Made by a program: the position numbers and the translations under genes | Shown: in pieces, positions 23,341 through 32,384 of the stretch | How the letters are laid out: each line of letters begins with the position of its first letter | Numbering within the stretch: the stretch's first letter is position 1 | The notes under the pieces: generated by a model | Seen by the model: only the letters and a program-made list of their open reading frames with translations | Told to the model about the DNA's origin: nothing | Databases searched by the model: none | Assembly: GCA_964618895.1 (NCBI GenBank) | Contig: CAZUDO010000122.1 | Location: 6,223-70,222, forward strand | Source: CAZUDO01 sp964618895 | GTDB taxonomy: Bacteria; Desulfobacterota; Binatia; DP-6 | DNA: 64,000 nucleotides | Direction of reading: 5' to 3'

Positions 23341-24995
23341 AGAACGGCGCCAAGACGAAGTTCATCTTCGTGACGGGCGGGGTGGTGTCGTCGCTGGGCA
23401 AGGGGGTCGCGTCGGCGTCGATCGGCGCCCTGCTGGAGGCGCGCGGGCTCAAAGTCACGCTCGTCAAGATGGATCCGTACATCAACGTCGATCCGGGAAC
23501 GATGAGCCCGTTCCAGCACGGTGAAGTGTACGTCACCGACGACGGCGCCGAGACCGACCTGGATCTCGGGCATTACGAGCGCTACGTCTCCACCCGGATG
23601 GGGAAGCGCAACAATTTCACCACCGGCCAGGTCTACGACGCCGTCATCACCAAGGAACGCCGTGGCGACTACCTGGGCGGGACGGTGCAGGTGATCCCGC
23701 ACATCACCGACGAGATCAAGCGGCGCATCCTGGAAGCCGCCGAGGGCGCCAACGTCTGCATCGGCGAGGTGGGCGGCACGGTCGGCGACATCGAGAGCCT
23801 GCCCTTCATCGAAGCCATCCGCCAGCTCGGCTGGGACGTGGGCCGGCAGAACGCGCTGTTCGTGCACCTGACGCTGGTGCCCTTCATCTCCACCGCGGGC
23901 GAGCTCAAGACCAAGCCGACGCAGCACAGCGTGAAGGAGCTGACCGGCCTTGGCATCCAGCCTGACATCCTCCTCTGTCGCGCCCACCATCCGCTCGAGA
24001 AGAACGTCAAGGCCAAGATCGCGCTCTTCTGCAACGTCGACGAGGGCAGCGTGGTGAGCGCGCCCGACGCCGAGACCATCTACGAGGTGCCGCTCTTCCT
24101 CCACAGCGAGGGCCTCGACGAGCGCATCGTGGAGAAGTTGAACATCTTCACCGGGTCGCCCAACCTGTCACGCTGGCGTCGCATCGTCTCCACCATCAAG
24201 AACCCGAAAGAGACGGTCGAGATCGCGATGGTGGGCAAGTACGTCGGGCTCACCGATTCCTACAAGAGCCTGAACGAGGCCCTCACCCACGGCGGCATCG
24301 CCAACGAGTGCCGCGTGAACCTGCGCTTCGTCGACTCGGAAGCCATCGAGCAGGAGGGATTGCCCGAGAGCGTTCACACCGCGGACGCCATCCTCGTTCC
24401 CATGGGCTTCGGTCCGCGCGGCACCGAGGGGAAGATCGCCGCCGTGCGCTGGGCGCGCGAACAGAAGGTCCCGTTCCTCGGCATCTGCTTCGGCATGCAG
24501 ATGGCGGTGATCGAGTACGCACGGCACGTGTGCGGCCTCGAGGGCGCCAACTCCACCGAGGTCGACGCCTCGACCCCCCATCCGGTGATCGACATGATGA
24601 CCACGCAGCGTGGTCTCACCCAGAAAGGGGGCACGATGCGGCTCGGGGCGTACCCGCTCATGCTCGAGGAGGGTACCCGGGCGCGCAAGCTCTACAACCG
24701 GAAGAAAGCCGACGAGCGGCACCGGCATCGCTACGAGGTGAACAACGCCTACCGCGAGCGGCTCGCGACCGGCGGGCTCGTTTTCTCGGGCCTCTCACCG
24801 AACGGGTCGCTGGTCGAGATGATCGAGCTGAAGGACCATCCGTGGTTCTTGGCCTGTCAGTTCCACCCGGAGCTCAAGTCGCGCCCGATGGACTGCCACC
24901 CGCTCTTCAAGGGGTTCATCCGGGCGGCCCTCCAGCAGCATGCCCGTCGGCGCGAGGCCCCGCTGCTCGGCGGGCTCAAGGTGGTGAAGCGCTAG
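23334..24995 (+). CDS. pyrG: CTP synthase
   Basis: Encodes 553 aa. The synthetase half starts KFIFVTGGVVSSLGKG (P-loop-like) with MDPYINVDPGTMSPF and GEVGGTVGDIES. The glutamine amidotransferase half has the nucleophile Cys in GICFGMQMAV and the His/Glu pair in CQFHPELKSRP. It aminates UTP to CTP with glutamine and ATP. Linkage to kdsB is functionally sensible because CMP-KDO synthesis uses CTP. The start at 23334 lies inside the last codons of kdsB. Confidence 0.97.
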   Translation: MVKNGAKTKFIFVTGGVVSSLGKGVASASIGALLEARGLKVTLVKMDPYINVDPGTMSPFQHGEVYVTDDGAETDLDLGHYERYVSTRMGKRNNFTTGQVYDAVITKERRGDYLGGTVQVIPHITDEIKRRILEAAEGANVCIGEVGGTVGDIESLPFIEAIRQLGWDVGRQNALFVHLTLVPFISTAGELKTKPTQHSVKELTGLGIQPDILLCRAHHPLEKNVKAKIALFCNVDEGSVVSAPDAETIYEVPLFLHSEGLDERIVEKLNIFTGSPNLSRWRRIVSTIKNPKETVEIAMVGKYVGLTDSYKSLNEALTHGGIANECRVNLRFVDSEAIEQEGLPESVHTADAILVPMGFGPRGTEGKIAAVRWAREQKVPFLGICFGMQMAVIEYARHVCGLEGANSTEVDASTPHPVIDMMTTQRGLTQKGGTMRLGAYPLMLEEGTRARKLYNRKKADERHRHRYEVNNAYRERLATGGLVFSGLSPNGSLVEMIELKDHPWFLACQFHPELKSRPMDCHPLFKGFIRAALQQHARRREAPLLGGLKVVKR

Positions 24996-25837
24996 TGAGT
25001 GACGCGGTTCGCGTCGGCCCGGTGACGATCGGCGGCGGCGCCCCGCTCGTGCTGATCGCCGGCCCGTGCGTCATCGAGTCGCGCGAGGCGGCGTTGCGCC
25101 ATGCTGAGCGCCTGCACGCCCTGGCCGCGGCGGCCGGCCTGCCGCTGGTCTACAAGTCGTCCTTCGACAAGGCCAACCGGACCGCGGTGGATGCGTTCCG
25201 CGGCGTGGGACTGGACGAGGGCCTCGCCATCCTCGCCGAGGTGCGGCGCGCCACCGGGCTGCCCGTGCTGACCGACGTGCACGAGCCCGCCCAGGTGCCG
25301 GCGGTCGCCGAGGTCGTCGACATCCTGCAGACGCCTGCCTTCCTCTGCCGGCAGACCGATTTCATTCTCGCCGTGGCGCGGGCCGGGAAGCCCGTCAACT
25401 TGAAGAAGGGACAGTTCCTGTCGCCCGAAGAGATGGAACAGGTGGTGCGCAAGGCACGCTCCACGGGCAACCGGGCACTGCTTGTGACGGAGCGTGGGTA
25501 CGCCTTCGGCTACCACAACCTGGTGGCGGACTTCCGTGCGCTGGCGATCCTGGCCGCCACCGGCTGCCCGGTCGTGTTCGATGCCACGCACAGCGTGCAA
25601 CACCCGGGCGGGCAGGGCACGGCGTCGGGCGGCGATCGCCGCTTCGTCGCCCCGCTGGCGCGCGCGGCCGTGGCGGCCGGCGCGGACGCGATCTTCATGG
25701 AGATCCATGAGGATCCCAGCCGGGCGCGATCGGACGGCGCGACCAGCCTGCCGCTGGATGCCCTGCCGGCGCTGCTGCGGCAGTTGGTCGCGATCGATCG
25801 CGCCGTACGCGCGGAGGCCCATGCCACGACGGACTGA
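24995..25837 (+). CDS. kdsA: 3-deoxy-8-phosphooctulonate synthase
   Basis: Encodes 280 aa; the GTG start shares one base with the pyrG stop (TAGTG). Family blocks are LIAGPCVIESREAALRHAERL, YKSSFDKANRT, LTDVHEPAQV, VNLKKGQFLSPEEM, TERGYAFGYHNLVAD, FDATHSVQHPGG and FMEIHEDPSRA. It condenses arabinose 5-phosphate with phosphoenolpyruvate to KDO 8-phosphate. The Asn in NLKKGQF suggests the metal-independent class, which is inference. Confidence 0.95.
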   Translation: MSDAVRVGPVTIGGGAPLVLIAGPCVIESREAALRHAERLHALAAAAGLPLVYKSSFDKANRTAVDAFRGVGLDEGLAILAEVRRATGLPVLTDVHEPAQVPAVAEVVDILQTPAFLCRQTDFILAVARAGKPVNLKKGQFLSPEEMEQVVRKARSTGNRALLVTERGYAFGYHNLVADFRALAILAATGCPVVFDATHSVQHPGGQGTASGGDRRFVAPLARAAVAAGADAIFMEIHEDPSRARSDGATSLPLDALPALLRQLVAIDRAVRAEAHATTD

Positions 25838-26825
25838 CGGCGCGCCCTCGCCCGAACGTCGCGCGGATCGGCTCGCGGCGGCCCGACGGGTGCTCGACAT
25901 CGAAGCCGGTGCGCTGCACGCGCTGCGCGAGCGGCTCGACGAGCGGTTCGGTCGTGCCGTCGACCTCCTGCTCGGGTGTCGGGGCAAGGTGGTCGTCACC
26001 GGGGTGGGCAAGTCCGGGATCGTATGCCGCAAGATCGCGGCCACGTTCTCCAGCACCGGCACGCCGGCGCTCTTCCTGCACGCCGGGGAGGGTAGCCACG
26101 GCGACGTGGGGACGCTGGTGCGCGGCGACGTGCTGCTGGCGGTGTCCAACAGCGGCGAGTCGGAAGAGGTGCTGCGTCTCCTGCCGGTGGCGCGCCGGTT
26201 CGGCATCCCGTTGATCGCTGTCACCGGGAATCCGACGTCCACCCTCGCACGCGATGCGGATGTGGCGCTCGACGTGAGCGTGCCGGAGGAGGCCTGTTCC
26301 CTTGGGCTGGCCCCGACGGCCAGCACCACCGTCACCATGGCCCTAGGCGATGCGCTCGCGGTCGCGTTGCTCGAAGAGCGGGGGTTCTCGGCCGAGGATT
26401 TTGCCCTCCTGCATCCCGCCGGGGCGCTCGGGCGACGCCTCCTGCGGGTGGAAGACCTGATGCACCGCGGCGAGCAGCTGCCGGTGGTCGACGCCGGCGC
26501 CTCGCTCAAGGACACGCTCATCGCGATCACGTCCAAGCGCCTCGGCGTGACGGGGGTCGTCGATGGGACCGGGGCCCTGGTCGGCATCGTGACCGATGGC
26601 GACCTGCGGCGGGGACTCGAGCGGGCCACCGACATCCGTGCTCTCACGGCCCACGACCTCATGACCACGGCACCGAAGACGATCGCCGGCGGCGCGCTGG
26701 CGGCCGAGGCGGTCGGCGTGATGGAACGCCTCGCTATCACCTCGCTCTTCATTCTCACCGACGACACCCGGACGCCCTGCGGCGTGATCCACCTCCACGA
26801 CCTCCTGCGTGCCGGCGTCATTTAA
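25821..26825 (+). CDS. kdsD: arabinose-5-phosphate isomerase (KdsD/KpsF)
   Basis: Encodes 334 aa. An N-terminal SIS sugar-isomerase domain (VVVTGVGKSGIVCRKIAATFSS, LHAGEGSHGD, LLAVSNSGESEEVL) is followed by two CBS domains (VEDLMHRGEQLPVV and TAHDLMTTAPKTI). It converts ribulose 5-phosphate to arabinose 5-phosphate, supplying KdsA. It overlaps kdsA by 17 nt and the next gene by 17 nt. The KDO-8-phosphate phosphatase gene kdsC, often next, is not found here. Confidence 0.94.
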   Translation: MPRRTDGAPSPERRADRLAAARRVLDIEAGALHALRERLDERFGRAVDLLLGCRGKVVVTGVGKSGIVCRKIAATFSSTGTPALFLHAGEGSHGDVGTLVRGDVLLAVSNSGESEEVLRLLPVARRFGIPLIAVTGNPTSTLARDADVALDVSVPEEACSLGLAPTASTTVTMALGDALAVALLEERGFSAEDFALLHPAGALGRRLLRVEDLMHRGEQLPVVDAGASLKDTLIAITSKRLGVTGVVDGTGALVGIVTDGDLRRGLERATDIRALTAHDLMTTAPKTIAGGALAAEAVGVMERLAITSLFILTDDTRTPCGVIHLHDLLRAGVI

Positions 26826-27804
26826 CCAGAGTCGCCCCGAGCGCCGCGCGCTGTGGCGCCAGCTCCGGCGTGTGACGCGCAGGCCGCGCAACGCCCTGCT
26901 CGCGGGCACGATCGGCGTCCTGTGGCGCCTCGTGGGTGCGTTGCCGCTTCCGGTCGGTCTGGCCCTGGGGCGGACGCTCGGGCGGGCCGCCCATCGACTC
27001 CTCGGGACACCGCGGCGGCTGGCCCGCCGGCACGTGGCGCTGGCGTTCCCGGCGCTCGATGAGGCGGCCGGCCACCGTTTGGTGCGGGAGACCTTCCTCC
27101 ACGCCGGCCAGTCGTTCACGGAACTGACCATGCTCGACACCATCCTCCGCCACGGCCGCTACGTCGTGTTCGCCGATGGCGCGCGCGAAACGCTGGACGC
27201 GGCCCTGGCGCTCGGGCGCGGTGTTCTCCTCGTGAGCGGGCACTGCGGAAATTGGGAGCTCCTGGCGGCCTGGGTGGCCGGCATCGGCTATCCACTGACG
27301 GGGGTGGCCCGCGTGAACGACGTGCGCCTTCATGCGCTCATCATGCGCTTCCGGGAGGCGGCCGGCGTCGAGCTGATCGTGCGTGACACGGCGCAGTTCC
27401 TGAGTGGTGTACGTGCGGCACTCGCGCGGGGTCGCATCGTCGCCATGCTGATCGATCAAGACACGCGCGGTGCGGGCGTGTTCGTGCCCTTCTTCGGGCG
27501 TCCGGCGCATACGCCGCCTGGTCCGGCATTGCTCGCGCTGCGCACCGGTGCCCCGGTCCTCACGATCTTCATCGAACGCCGGGCCGACGGCGGGCATCGG
27601 GTCCGGATGGAGCGTATCGAGGTGCCCGCCACGCGGCGTGACCGTGGTGGCATCGTGACCCTGACGGCGCGACTCACGGCGGCGATCGAGGCGCAGATCC
27701 GCCGCGTGCCTGCGGAGTGGGTATGGTGGCACGAGCGCTGGCGCAAGCAGCCACCGCCAACCCCCGGCGACGCCGCCCGCGCGCTGCCGTCGGGGGCGCG
27801 CTGA
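26809..27804 (+). CDS. LpxL/HtrB-like lipid A lauroyl/lysophospholipid acyltransferase
   Basis: Encodes 331 aa from a GTG start within the end of kdsD. An N-terminal membrane-anchor region precedes the acyltransferase motif SGHCGNWELL (H-x4-E/D) and the block AMLIDQDTRGAGVFVPFFGRPAHTPPGPALLA. The C-terminus has WVWWHERWRKQP, typical of LpxL/LpxM family enzymes. It probably adds a secondary acyl chain to KDO-lipid A at the inner membrane. It occupies the operon slot where kdsC is commonly found. Confidence 0.9.
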   Translation: MPASFNQSRPERRALWRQLRRVTRRPRNALLAGTIGVLWRLVGALPLPVGLALGRTLGRAAHRLLGTPRRLARRHVALAFPALDEAAGHRLVRETFLHAGQSFTELTMLDTILRHGRYVVFADGARETLDAALALGRGVLLVSGHCGNWELLAAWVAGIGYPLTGVARVNDVRLHALIMRFREAAGVELIVRDTAQFLSGVRAALARGRIVAMLIDQDTRGAGVFVPFFGRPAHTPPGPALLALRTGAPVLTIFIERRADGGHRVRMERIEVPATRRDRGGIVTLTARLTAAIEAQIRRVPAEWVWWHERWRKQPPPTPGDAARALPSGAR

Positions 27805-27885
27805 CGCGTCTCGCCGCGCGCGTCACCTTTACAGTCCGACACCCGCGTGGTAGCTCTGACCCGCCCTCGAACGGGCTCGATCGCG

Positions 27886-28473
27886 ATGCGACGAACACGG
27901 CTGCGCACCGCGCTGCTCCTCGTGGTGGCCGCCGCCCTCGGTGGAATCGGCTATCTCGTCTCGCGCAGCGTTTCCGCCCGGCGAGTGGATCCGCTGCGGG
28001 AGGTCGGGCGCGATCTGCGCTCGCAAGTGGCGCAGCGTATCAAGAACTTCCGGCGCGTGAAGATCGAGCGGGGCCACACCGTGTGGGAGATCACGGCCAA
28101 GGACGCGCAGTACTACGACGAGACGCACCAGGTGGTGGTCCAGGAGCCGCGTATGACGTTCTTCCTGGACGACGGCGCGCGGACGACCCGCGTCGAGGGC
28201 GCCGAGGGCCACCTCGTGCTGGACGGCCAGGAGGTGCAGTCACTTACCCTACGGGGCGGCGTGAGGGTGGACTTCGACGACCTGCGCGTCGACACGGACG
28301 AAGCCACGTACGTGCGTACGCGTGACGTGATCACGTCCCCCTCGCCGGTCACCGTGCGCGGGCCGACGCTCGAGGTCACCGGGCGCGGGATGGAGATCGA
28401 CGTCGGGCCGCAGCAGGTGCGGCTCTTCGGGGACGTGCGCACCACGCTGCGCCACGAGGGGACTCGTTCGTGA
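27886..28473 (+). CDS. lptC: LPS export protein LptC
   Basis: Encodes 195 aa from the ATG at 27886; an upstream in-frame GTG at 27847 is possible. One N-terminal membrane helix (ALLLVVAAALGGIGYLV) anchors a periplasmic beta-jellyroll domain with repeating strands (TVWEITAKDAQYYDETHQVVV, GHLVLDGQEVQSLTL, DVITSPSPVTVRGPTLEVTGRGMEID). The domain matches LptC, which receives LPS from LptBFG and passes it to LptA. It overlaps lptA by 4 nt. Sequence conservation in this family is low, so context adds weight. Confidence 0.85.
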   Translation: MRRTRLRTALLLVVAAALGGIGYLVSRSVSARRVDPLREVGRDLRSQVAQRIKNFRRVKIERGHTVWEITAKDAQYYDETHQVVVQEPRMTFFLDDGARTTRVEGAEGHLVLDGQEVQSLTLRGGVRVDFDDLRVDTDEATYVRTRDVITSPSPVTVRGPTLEVTGRGMEIDVGPQQVRLFGDVRTTLRHEGTRS

Positions 28474-29099
28474 GGGCGGGGCCCCTGAGCGGTGTGATCG
28501 TCGGGGTGGTGCTGGCGGTCACGCTCGGCGTGGCGGGTGGGGTGGAGTCGCCGGCCCGGCCGGCGCCAGGCGGCGGCCTGCTCGGCGCGCGTACCGTCGG
28601 CGACCGCAACGCGCCGATCATCATCACGGCCGACACGCTGGAGTACGATCACAAGACCGGGGTGGTGGTGTATCGGGGCGGCGTGCAGGTTCTGCAGGGC
28701 GAGGTCAAGGTGAAGAGCGACACGTTGACGGTCTCGCTCGCGCGTGCGGCCACCGAGACGGCCACTGCCACGAGCGGCCAGCGCGTCCGGGACATCGTGG
28801 CGACCGGCAACGTGCGGATCGACCACGGCTCCCGCTGGGCCACGGGCGGGCGCGCCGTGTTCGATCAGGTCGCGCGTACCCTCGTGCTGGTCGACAACCC
28901 GGTGTTGCACGACGGCGCCAACGAGGTCGCCGGTGAGCGCGTCGTGGTCTACCTCGACCAAGACCGAAGCGTCGTTGAGGGTGGTCGCCGGCGTGTCAAG
29001 GCCGTGTTGCACCCGGACAAGGGCGACGACATCCCCGGCGGGACCGCGGAGCGGCCGGCCACCGGGGAGGCAGCGACGGCACAGGCCGTCCAACCATGA
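28470..29099 (+). CDS. lptA: periplasmic LPS transport protein LptA
   Basis: Encodes 209 aa from a GTG start overlapping the lptC stop (GTGA). The signal sequence VIVGVVLAVTLGVAGG is followed by an OstA-like domain: IIITADTLEYDHKTGVVVYRGGVQVLQGEVKVKSDTLTV, IVATGNVRIDHGSRWATGGRAVFD and LVLVDNPVLHDGANEVAGERVVVYLD. These repeated strands build the jellyroll bridge that carries LPS across the periplasm. The tail is longer and Ala/Pro/Thr rich. It overlaps lptB. Confidence 0.9.
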   Translation: MRAGPLSGVIVGVVLAVTLGVAGGVESPARPAPGGGLLGARTVGDRNAPIIITADTLEYDHKTGVVVYRGGVQVLQGEVKVKSDTLTVSLARAATETATATSGQRVRDIVATGNVRIDHGSRWATGGRAVFDQVARTLVLVDNPVLHDGANEVAGERVVVYLDQDRSVVEGGRRRVKAVLHPDKGDDIPGGTAERPATGEAATAQAVQP

Positions 29100-29833
29100 A
29101 CGGCGGCGGCGCCGCGCTGCTCCGGGCGGACCGGCTCACCAAGTCCTACGGCAGCCGGCGGGTGGTGAACGACGTGTCGTTGCAGGTGGCGGCCGGGGAG
29201 GTCGTCGGGCTCCTCGGACCCAACGGCGCCGGCAAAACGACCACCTTTCACATGATCGTCGGGCTCACCCGGCCCGAGAGCGGCGCCGTGCTGCTGAACG
29301 GCGAAGATATCAGTCGGTTGCCGATGTACGAGCGCGCGCGCCGGGGGTTGGGGTACCTGCCCCAGGAGCCGTCGATCTTCCGCAAACTGACAGTCGAGGA
29401 GAACATCCTCGCCATTCTCGAGACCCTGGATCTGAGCGCCGCCGAGCGCGCCGAGCGCCTGCGGAGGTTGCTCGACGAACTCGGCATCGCGCGTTTGGCC
29501 AGGAACAAGGCGTTCTCCTTGTCGGGCGGCGAGCGACGACGGGTAGAGATCACACGTGCGCTCGTGCTCTCGCCTGCGTTCCTGCTCCTCGACGAACCGT
29601 TCGCAGGCATCGATCCGATCGCTGTGGTTGACATTCAGAGCATTGTGACTCAGTTAAAGAAGCGAGGCATTGGCGTCCTCATCACGGATCACAACGTGCG
29701 TGAAACTCTCGGCATCTGTGACCGGGCCTACATCGTGAACCAGGGCGCCGTGCTCGAAGAGGGCGATCCCGCGCGCATCGCCGACAGCAAACAGGCGCGC
29801 GAGATCTACTTGGGCGAGAAGTTCCGACTGTAG
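29096..29833 (+). CDS. lptB: LPS export ABC transporter ATPase LptB
   Basis: Encodes 245 aa. Walker A GPNGAGKTTTFH, Q-loop region GLGYLPQEPSIFRKL, signature LSGGERRRVEI, Walker B FLLLDEPFAGIDP and the switch His (LITDHNVRETL) are intact. It powers extraction of LPS from the inner membrane together with LptF/LptG, which are not in this window. It overlaps the end of lptA in an ATGA arrangement and is followed after 17 nt by rpoN, the widespread lptB-rpoN order. Confidence 0.96.
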   Translation: MNGGGAALLRADRLTKSYGSRRVVNDVSLQVAAGEVVGLLGPNGAGKTTTFHMIVGLTRPESGAVLLNGEDISRLPMYERARRGLGYLPQEPSIFRKLTVEENILAILETLDLSAAERAERLRRLLDELGIARLARNKAFSLSGGERRRVEITRALVLSPAFLLLDEPFAGIDPIAVVDIQSIVTQLKKRGIGVLITDHNVRETLGICDRAYIVNQGAVLEEGDPARIADSKQAREIYLGEKFRL

Positions 29834-29850
29834 TATCGCGGACCCTGTCG

Positions 29851-31323
29851 ATGGCCGACGCGCGTATCGTCCTGCAGCAACGGCTCACGCAACAGCTGGT
29901 GATGACGCCCCAGCTGCGGCAGGCCATCAAGATCCTGCAGGTTTCACGCGCCGAGCTCGAGACGCTCGTCGACCAGGAGCTCACCGAGAACCCGATGCTC
30001 GAAGAGAACCTCGACGAGAAGGTCGAGGCGCCGTCCGAGGTGCCCACCGTCGACGGCCCGGACGGCGCCGAAGAGGTCCCGGTCGACGAGGCCCCCAAGG
30101 CGGACGCCGAGGTCTCGAACGTCGGCGAGATCGACTGGAAAGAGTACGCCGAGAACTACAGCAACGACATCCACGGCTCGACCGGGCCGGGGCCGTCGGG
30201 TGATGACGACGACCGGCGAGCGGCGCTCGAGAACGTCCTCGTCAAGCGGAGCAACCTCCCGGACCACCTGATGTGGCAGCTCCGCCTGTCCGATCTCGGC
30301 CAGCGCGAAAAAGAGGTCGGCGCGCTGATCATCGGGAGCCTCGACAAGGACGGGTACCTGCCGATCCAGCTCGACGAGATCGCCTTTTTGGCCGACACCT
30401 GGCCGGACGTGGAGATCGTCGAGAGCGTGCTCGCCCGCATCCAGGAGTTCGATCCACCGGGGGTGGCCGCGCGCGATCTTGCCGAGTGCCTCTGCATCCA
30501 GCTCCGGCAGCTGGGGGCAGCCGACGACGCCCTCGCGGTACGCATCATCCGCGACTACCTGCCGGTGCTCGAGAGCCGGCGGTTCGATCGGTTGGCGCGC
30601 GAGCTGGGCGTCTCCATGGAGCAGATCGCCGAGGCCACCAAGGTGATCTCCGTCCTCGAGCCGAAGCCCGGGCGCGACTTCAGCGATACCGACACGCGCT
30701 ACGTCACGCCGGACGTGAACGTCCAGAAGGTGGGCGACGAGTACGTGGTCACGCTCAACGAAGAAGGGCTGCCGCGCCTGCGCGTGTCGTCGTTCTACCG
30801 CCGCATGCTGGGCGCCAACGGCTCGCCCGAGGCGCGCGGCTACATTCAGGAGAAGATGCGCGCGGCGGCGTGGCTCATCAAGTCGATCCACCAGCGCCAG
30901 CGCACCCTGTACATGGTCACGTCGAGCATCGTGAAGTTCCAGCAGGACTTCCTCGAGAAGGGGGTATCGGCGCTGCGTCCGCTCGTGCTAAAGGACGTGG
31001 CCAACGACATCGGCATGCACGAGTCGACGGTCAGCCGCGCCACTGCCGGGAAATACGTCCACACCCCGCAGGGCACGTTCGAGCTCAAGTACTTCTTCAC
31101 CTCCAGCCTCCGGGGCGGGAACGGGACGGAAGTCTCGGCCGCGAGCGTGAAGGAGAAGATCCGCGAGATCATCGCCAAGGAAGACACCCGCAAGCCGTTG
31201 AGCGATCAGTACATCGCGGAGCTGCTCAGCAAGGAGGAGATCGACATCGCGCGGCGCACGGTGGCGAAATACCGCGAGCTGATGGGTATTCTTCCGTCGT
31301 CGAAGCGTAAGCAGGTGTGCTGA
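29851..31323 (+). CDS. rpoN: RNA polymerase sigma-54 factor
   Basis: Encodes 490 aa. Region I is glutamine/leucine rich (LQQRLTQQLVMTPQLRQAIKILQ) and region II is acidic. The core-binding region has EFDPPGVAARDLAECL, and the DNA-binding part includes KDVANDIGMHESTVSRATAGKY. The RpoN box is ARRTVAKYREL near the C-terminus. It directs transcription from -24/-12 promoters and needs enhancer-binding activators, none of which is encoded here. Confidence 0.96.
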   Translation: MADARIVLQQRLTQQLVMTPQLRQAIKILQVSRAELETLVDQELTENPMLEENLDEKVEAPSEVPTVDGPDGAEEVPVDEAPKADAEVSNVGEIDWKEYAENYSNDIHGSTGPGPSGDDDDRRAALENVLVKRSNLPDHLMWQLRLSDLGQREKEVGALIIGSLDKDGYLPIQLDEIAFLADTWPDVEIVESVLARIQEFDPPGVAARDLAECLCIQLRQLGAADDALAVRIIRDYLPVLESRRFDRLARELGVSMEQIAEATKVISVLEPKPGRDFSDTDTRYVTPDVNVQKVGDEYVVTLNEEGLPRLRVSSFYRRMLGANGSPEARGYIQEKMRAAAWLIKSIHQRQRTLYMVTSSIVKFQQDFLEKGVSALRPLVLKDVANDIGMHESTVSRATAGKYVHTPQGTFELKYFFTSSLRGGNGTEVSAASVKEKIREIIAKEDTRKPLSDQYIAELLSKEEIDIARRTVAKYRELMGILPSSKRKQVC

Positions 31324-31360
31324 CCGTTTCCCTGCCGATACCGTCCGTGGAGGGACCTCC

Positions 31361-31906
31361 ATGCGGATCAGCGTGACGTTCCGGCACGTCGAGCCTACCG
31401 CCGCGCTCCGTGCCTACGCCGAAGAGAAGCTCGAGCGGGTGAAGAAGTATCTCCGCCGGCCGCTCGATGCCCACGTCATCCTGAGCGTGGCCAAGGAGCG
31501 GCACGTGGCCGAGATCACGCTCAAGGCGGACCACGTGACGATGTTCGCGGCCGAGGAGACGCACGACCTCTATTCGGCGATCGACCTGGCGCTCGACAAG
31601 CTCGAGCATCAGGCGCAAAAGCTGAAAGCCAAGCGGCGGAGCCACAAGGGCGGGCCGGGCCGGGGGGAGCGGGAGGTCGTGGCGTCGGTGCTGGCGGGCG
31701 ATCGCCGCGGCGCCGGGGGCGCCCCGGAGGTCATCCGCTCGCAGCGGGTGCCCGCCAAGCCGCTCTCGGTGGAAGAGGCGGTCGAGCAGCTCCGGGCGTC
31801 ACGGGACGATTTCCTGGTCTTCACCAACGCCTCCGATCAGCGGCTCGCCGTGCTCTACCGCCGCAAGGATGGTAACTTCGGCTTGATCGAGCCCGAACGA
31901 CGCTAG
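31361..31906 (+). CDS. hpf: ribosome hibernation promoting factor, long form
   Basis: Encodes 181 aa. The N-terminal domain (ISVTFRHVEPTAALRAYAEEKLERVKKYL, HDLYSAIDLALDKLEHQ) binds the 30S decoding region. A basic linker and a C-terminal dimerisation domain (SVEEAVEQLRASRDDFLVFTNAS, VLYRRKDGNFGLIEP) make it the long type that forms 100S ribosome dimers. GGAGGGACCTCC upstream includes a Shine-Dalgarno. It lies in the conserved rpoN-hpf-ptsN order. Confidence 0.93.
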   Translation: MRISVTFRHVEPTAALRAYAEEKLERVKKYLRRPLDAHVILSVAKERHVAEITLKADHVTMFAAEETHDLYSAIDLALDKLEHQAQKLKAKRRSHKGGPGRGEREVVASVLAGDRRGAGGAPEVIRSQRVPAKPLSVEEAVEQLRASRDDFLVFTNASDQRLAVLYRRKDGNFGLIEPERR

Positions 31907-31922
31907 CTAGCCCAGAGACCCC

Positions 31923-32384
31923 ATGAAGATCCTCGACATCCTCGCCGAGCCGGTCGTCGTCGCCTCGCTGTCGGGTCGAACGAAGGACCAGGTCATCGAA
32001 GAACTGGCCACGGTAGTAGCCGTCCAGCACCCCGAGATCGACCGCGACCATCTGGTGGCCGCGCTCGAAGATCGCGAACGCCTGAACAGCACCGCCCTCG
32101 GTGACGGGGTCGCGATCCCGCATGGCAAGCTCGCGGGAGTGAAGCGGGTGGTGGCCGGCTTTGGCCGGAGCCCCGCCGGCGTCGACTTCGCCTCCATCGA
32201 TGGGAAGCCGACGCACCTGTTCTTCCTCCTGGTCGCGCCCGAGGATTCGGCCGGCGCGCATCTGAAGGCGCTGGCGCGCATCTCGCGACTGCTCAAGGAT
32301 GAGGCGTTCCGGAGCCGGCTCATGGCGGCTCCCGACGCCGCCGAGCTGTTCCGGGTCATCCGGACCGAGGACGACAAGTATTGA
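31923..32384 (+). CDS. ptsN: nitrogen-type PTS EIIA component
   Basis: Encodes 153 aa. The phosphorylatable His is in GVAIPHGKLAGV at about residue 66. Other family blocks are RERLNSTALGDG, FGRSPAGVDFASIDGKP and LFFLLVAPEDSAGAHLKALARISRLLKDE. EIIA-Ntr is a regulatory phosphoprotein linked to potassium, nitrogen and envelope control, not sugar uptake. It overlaps hprK by 4 nt. Confidence 0.94.
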   Translation: MKILDILAEPVVVASLSGRTKDQVIEELATVVAVQHPEIDRDHLVAALEDRERLNSTALGDGVAIPHGKLAGVKRVVAGFGRSPAGVDFASIDGKPTHLFFLLVAPEDSAGAHLKALARISRLLKDEAFRSRLMAAPDAAELFRVIRTEDDKY

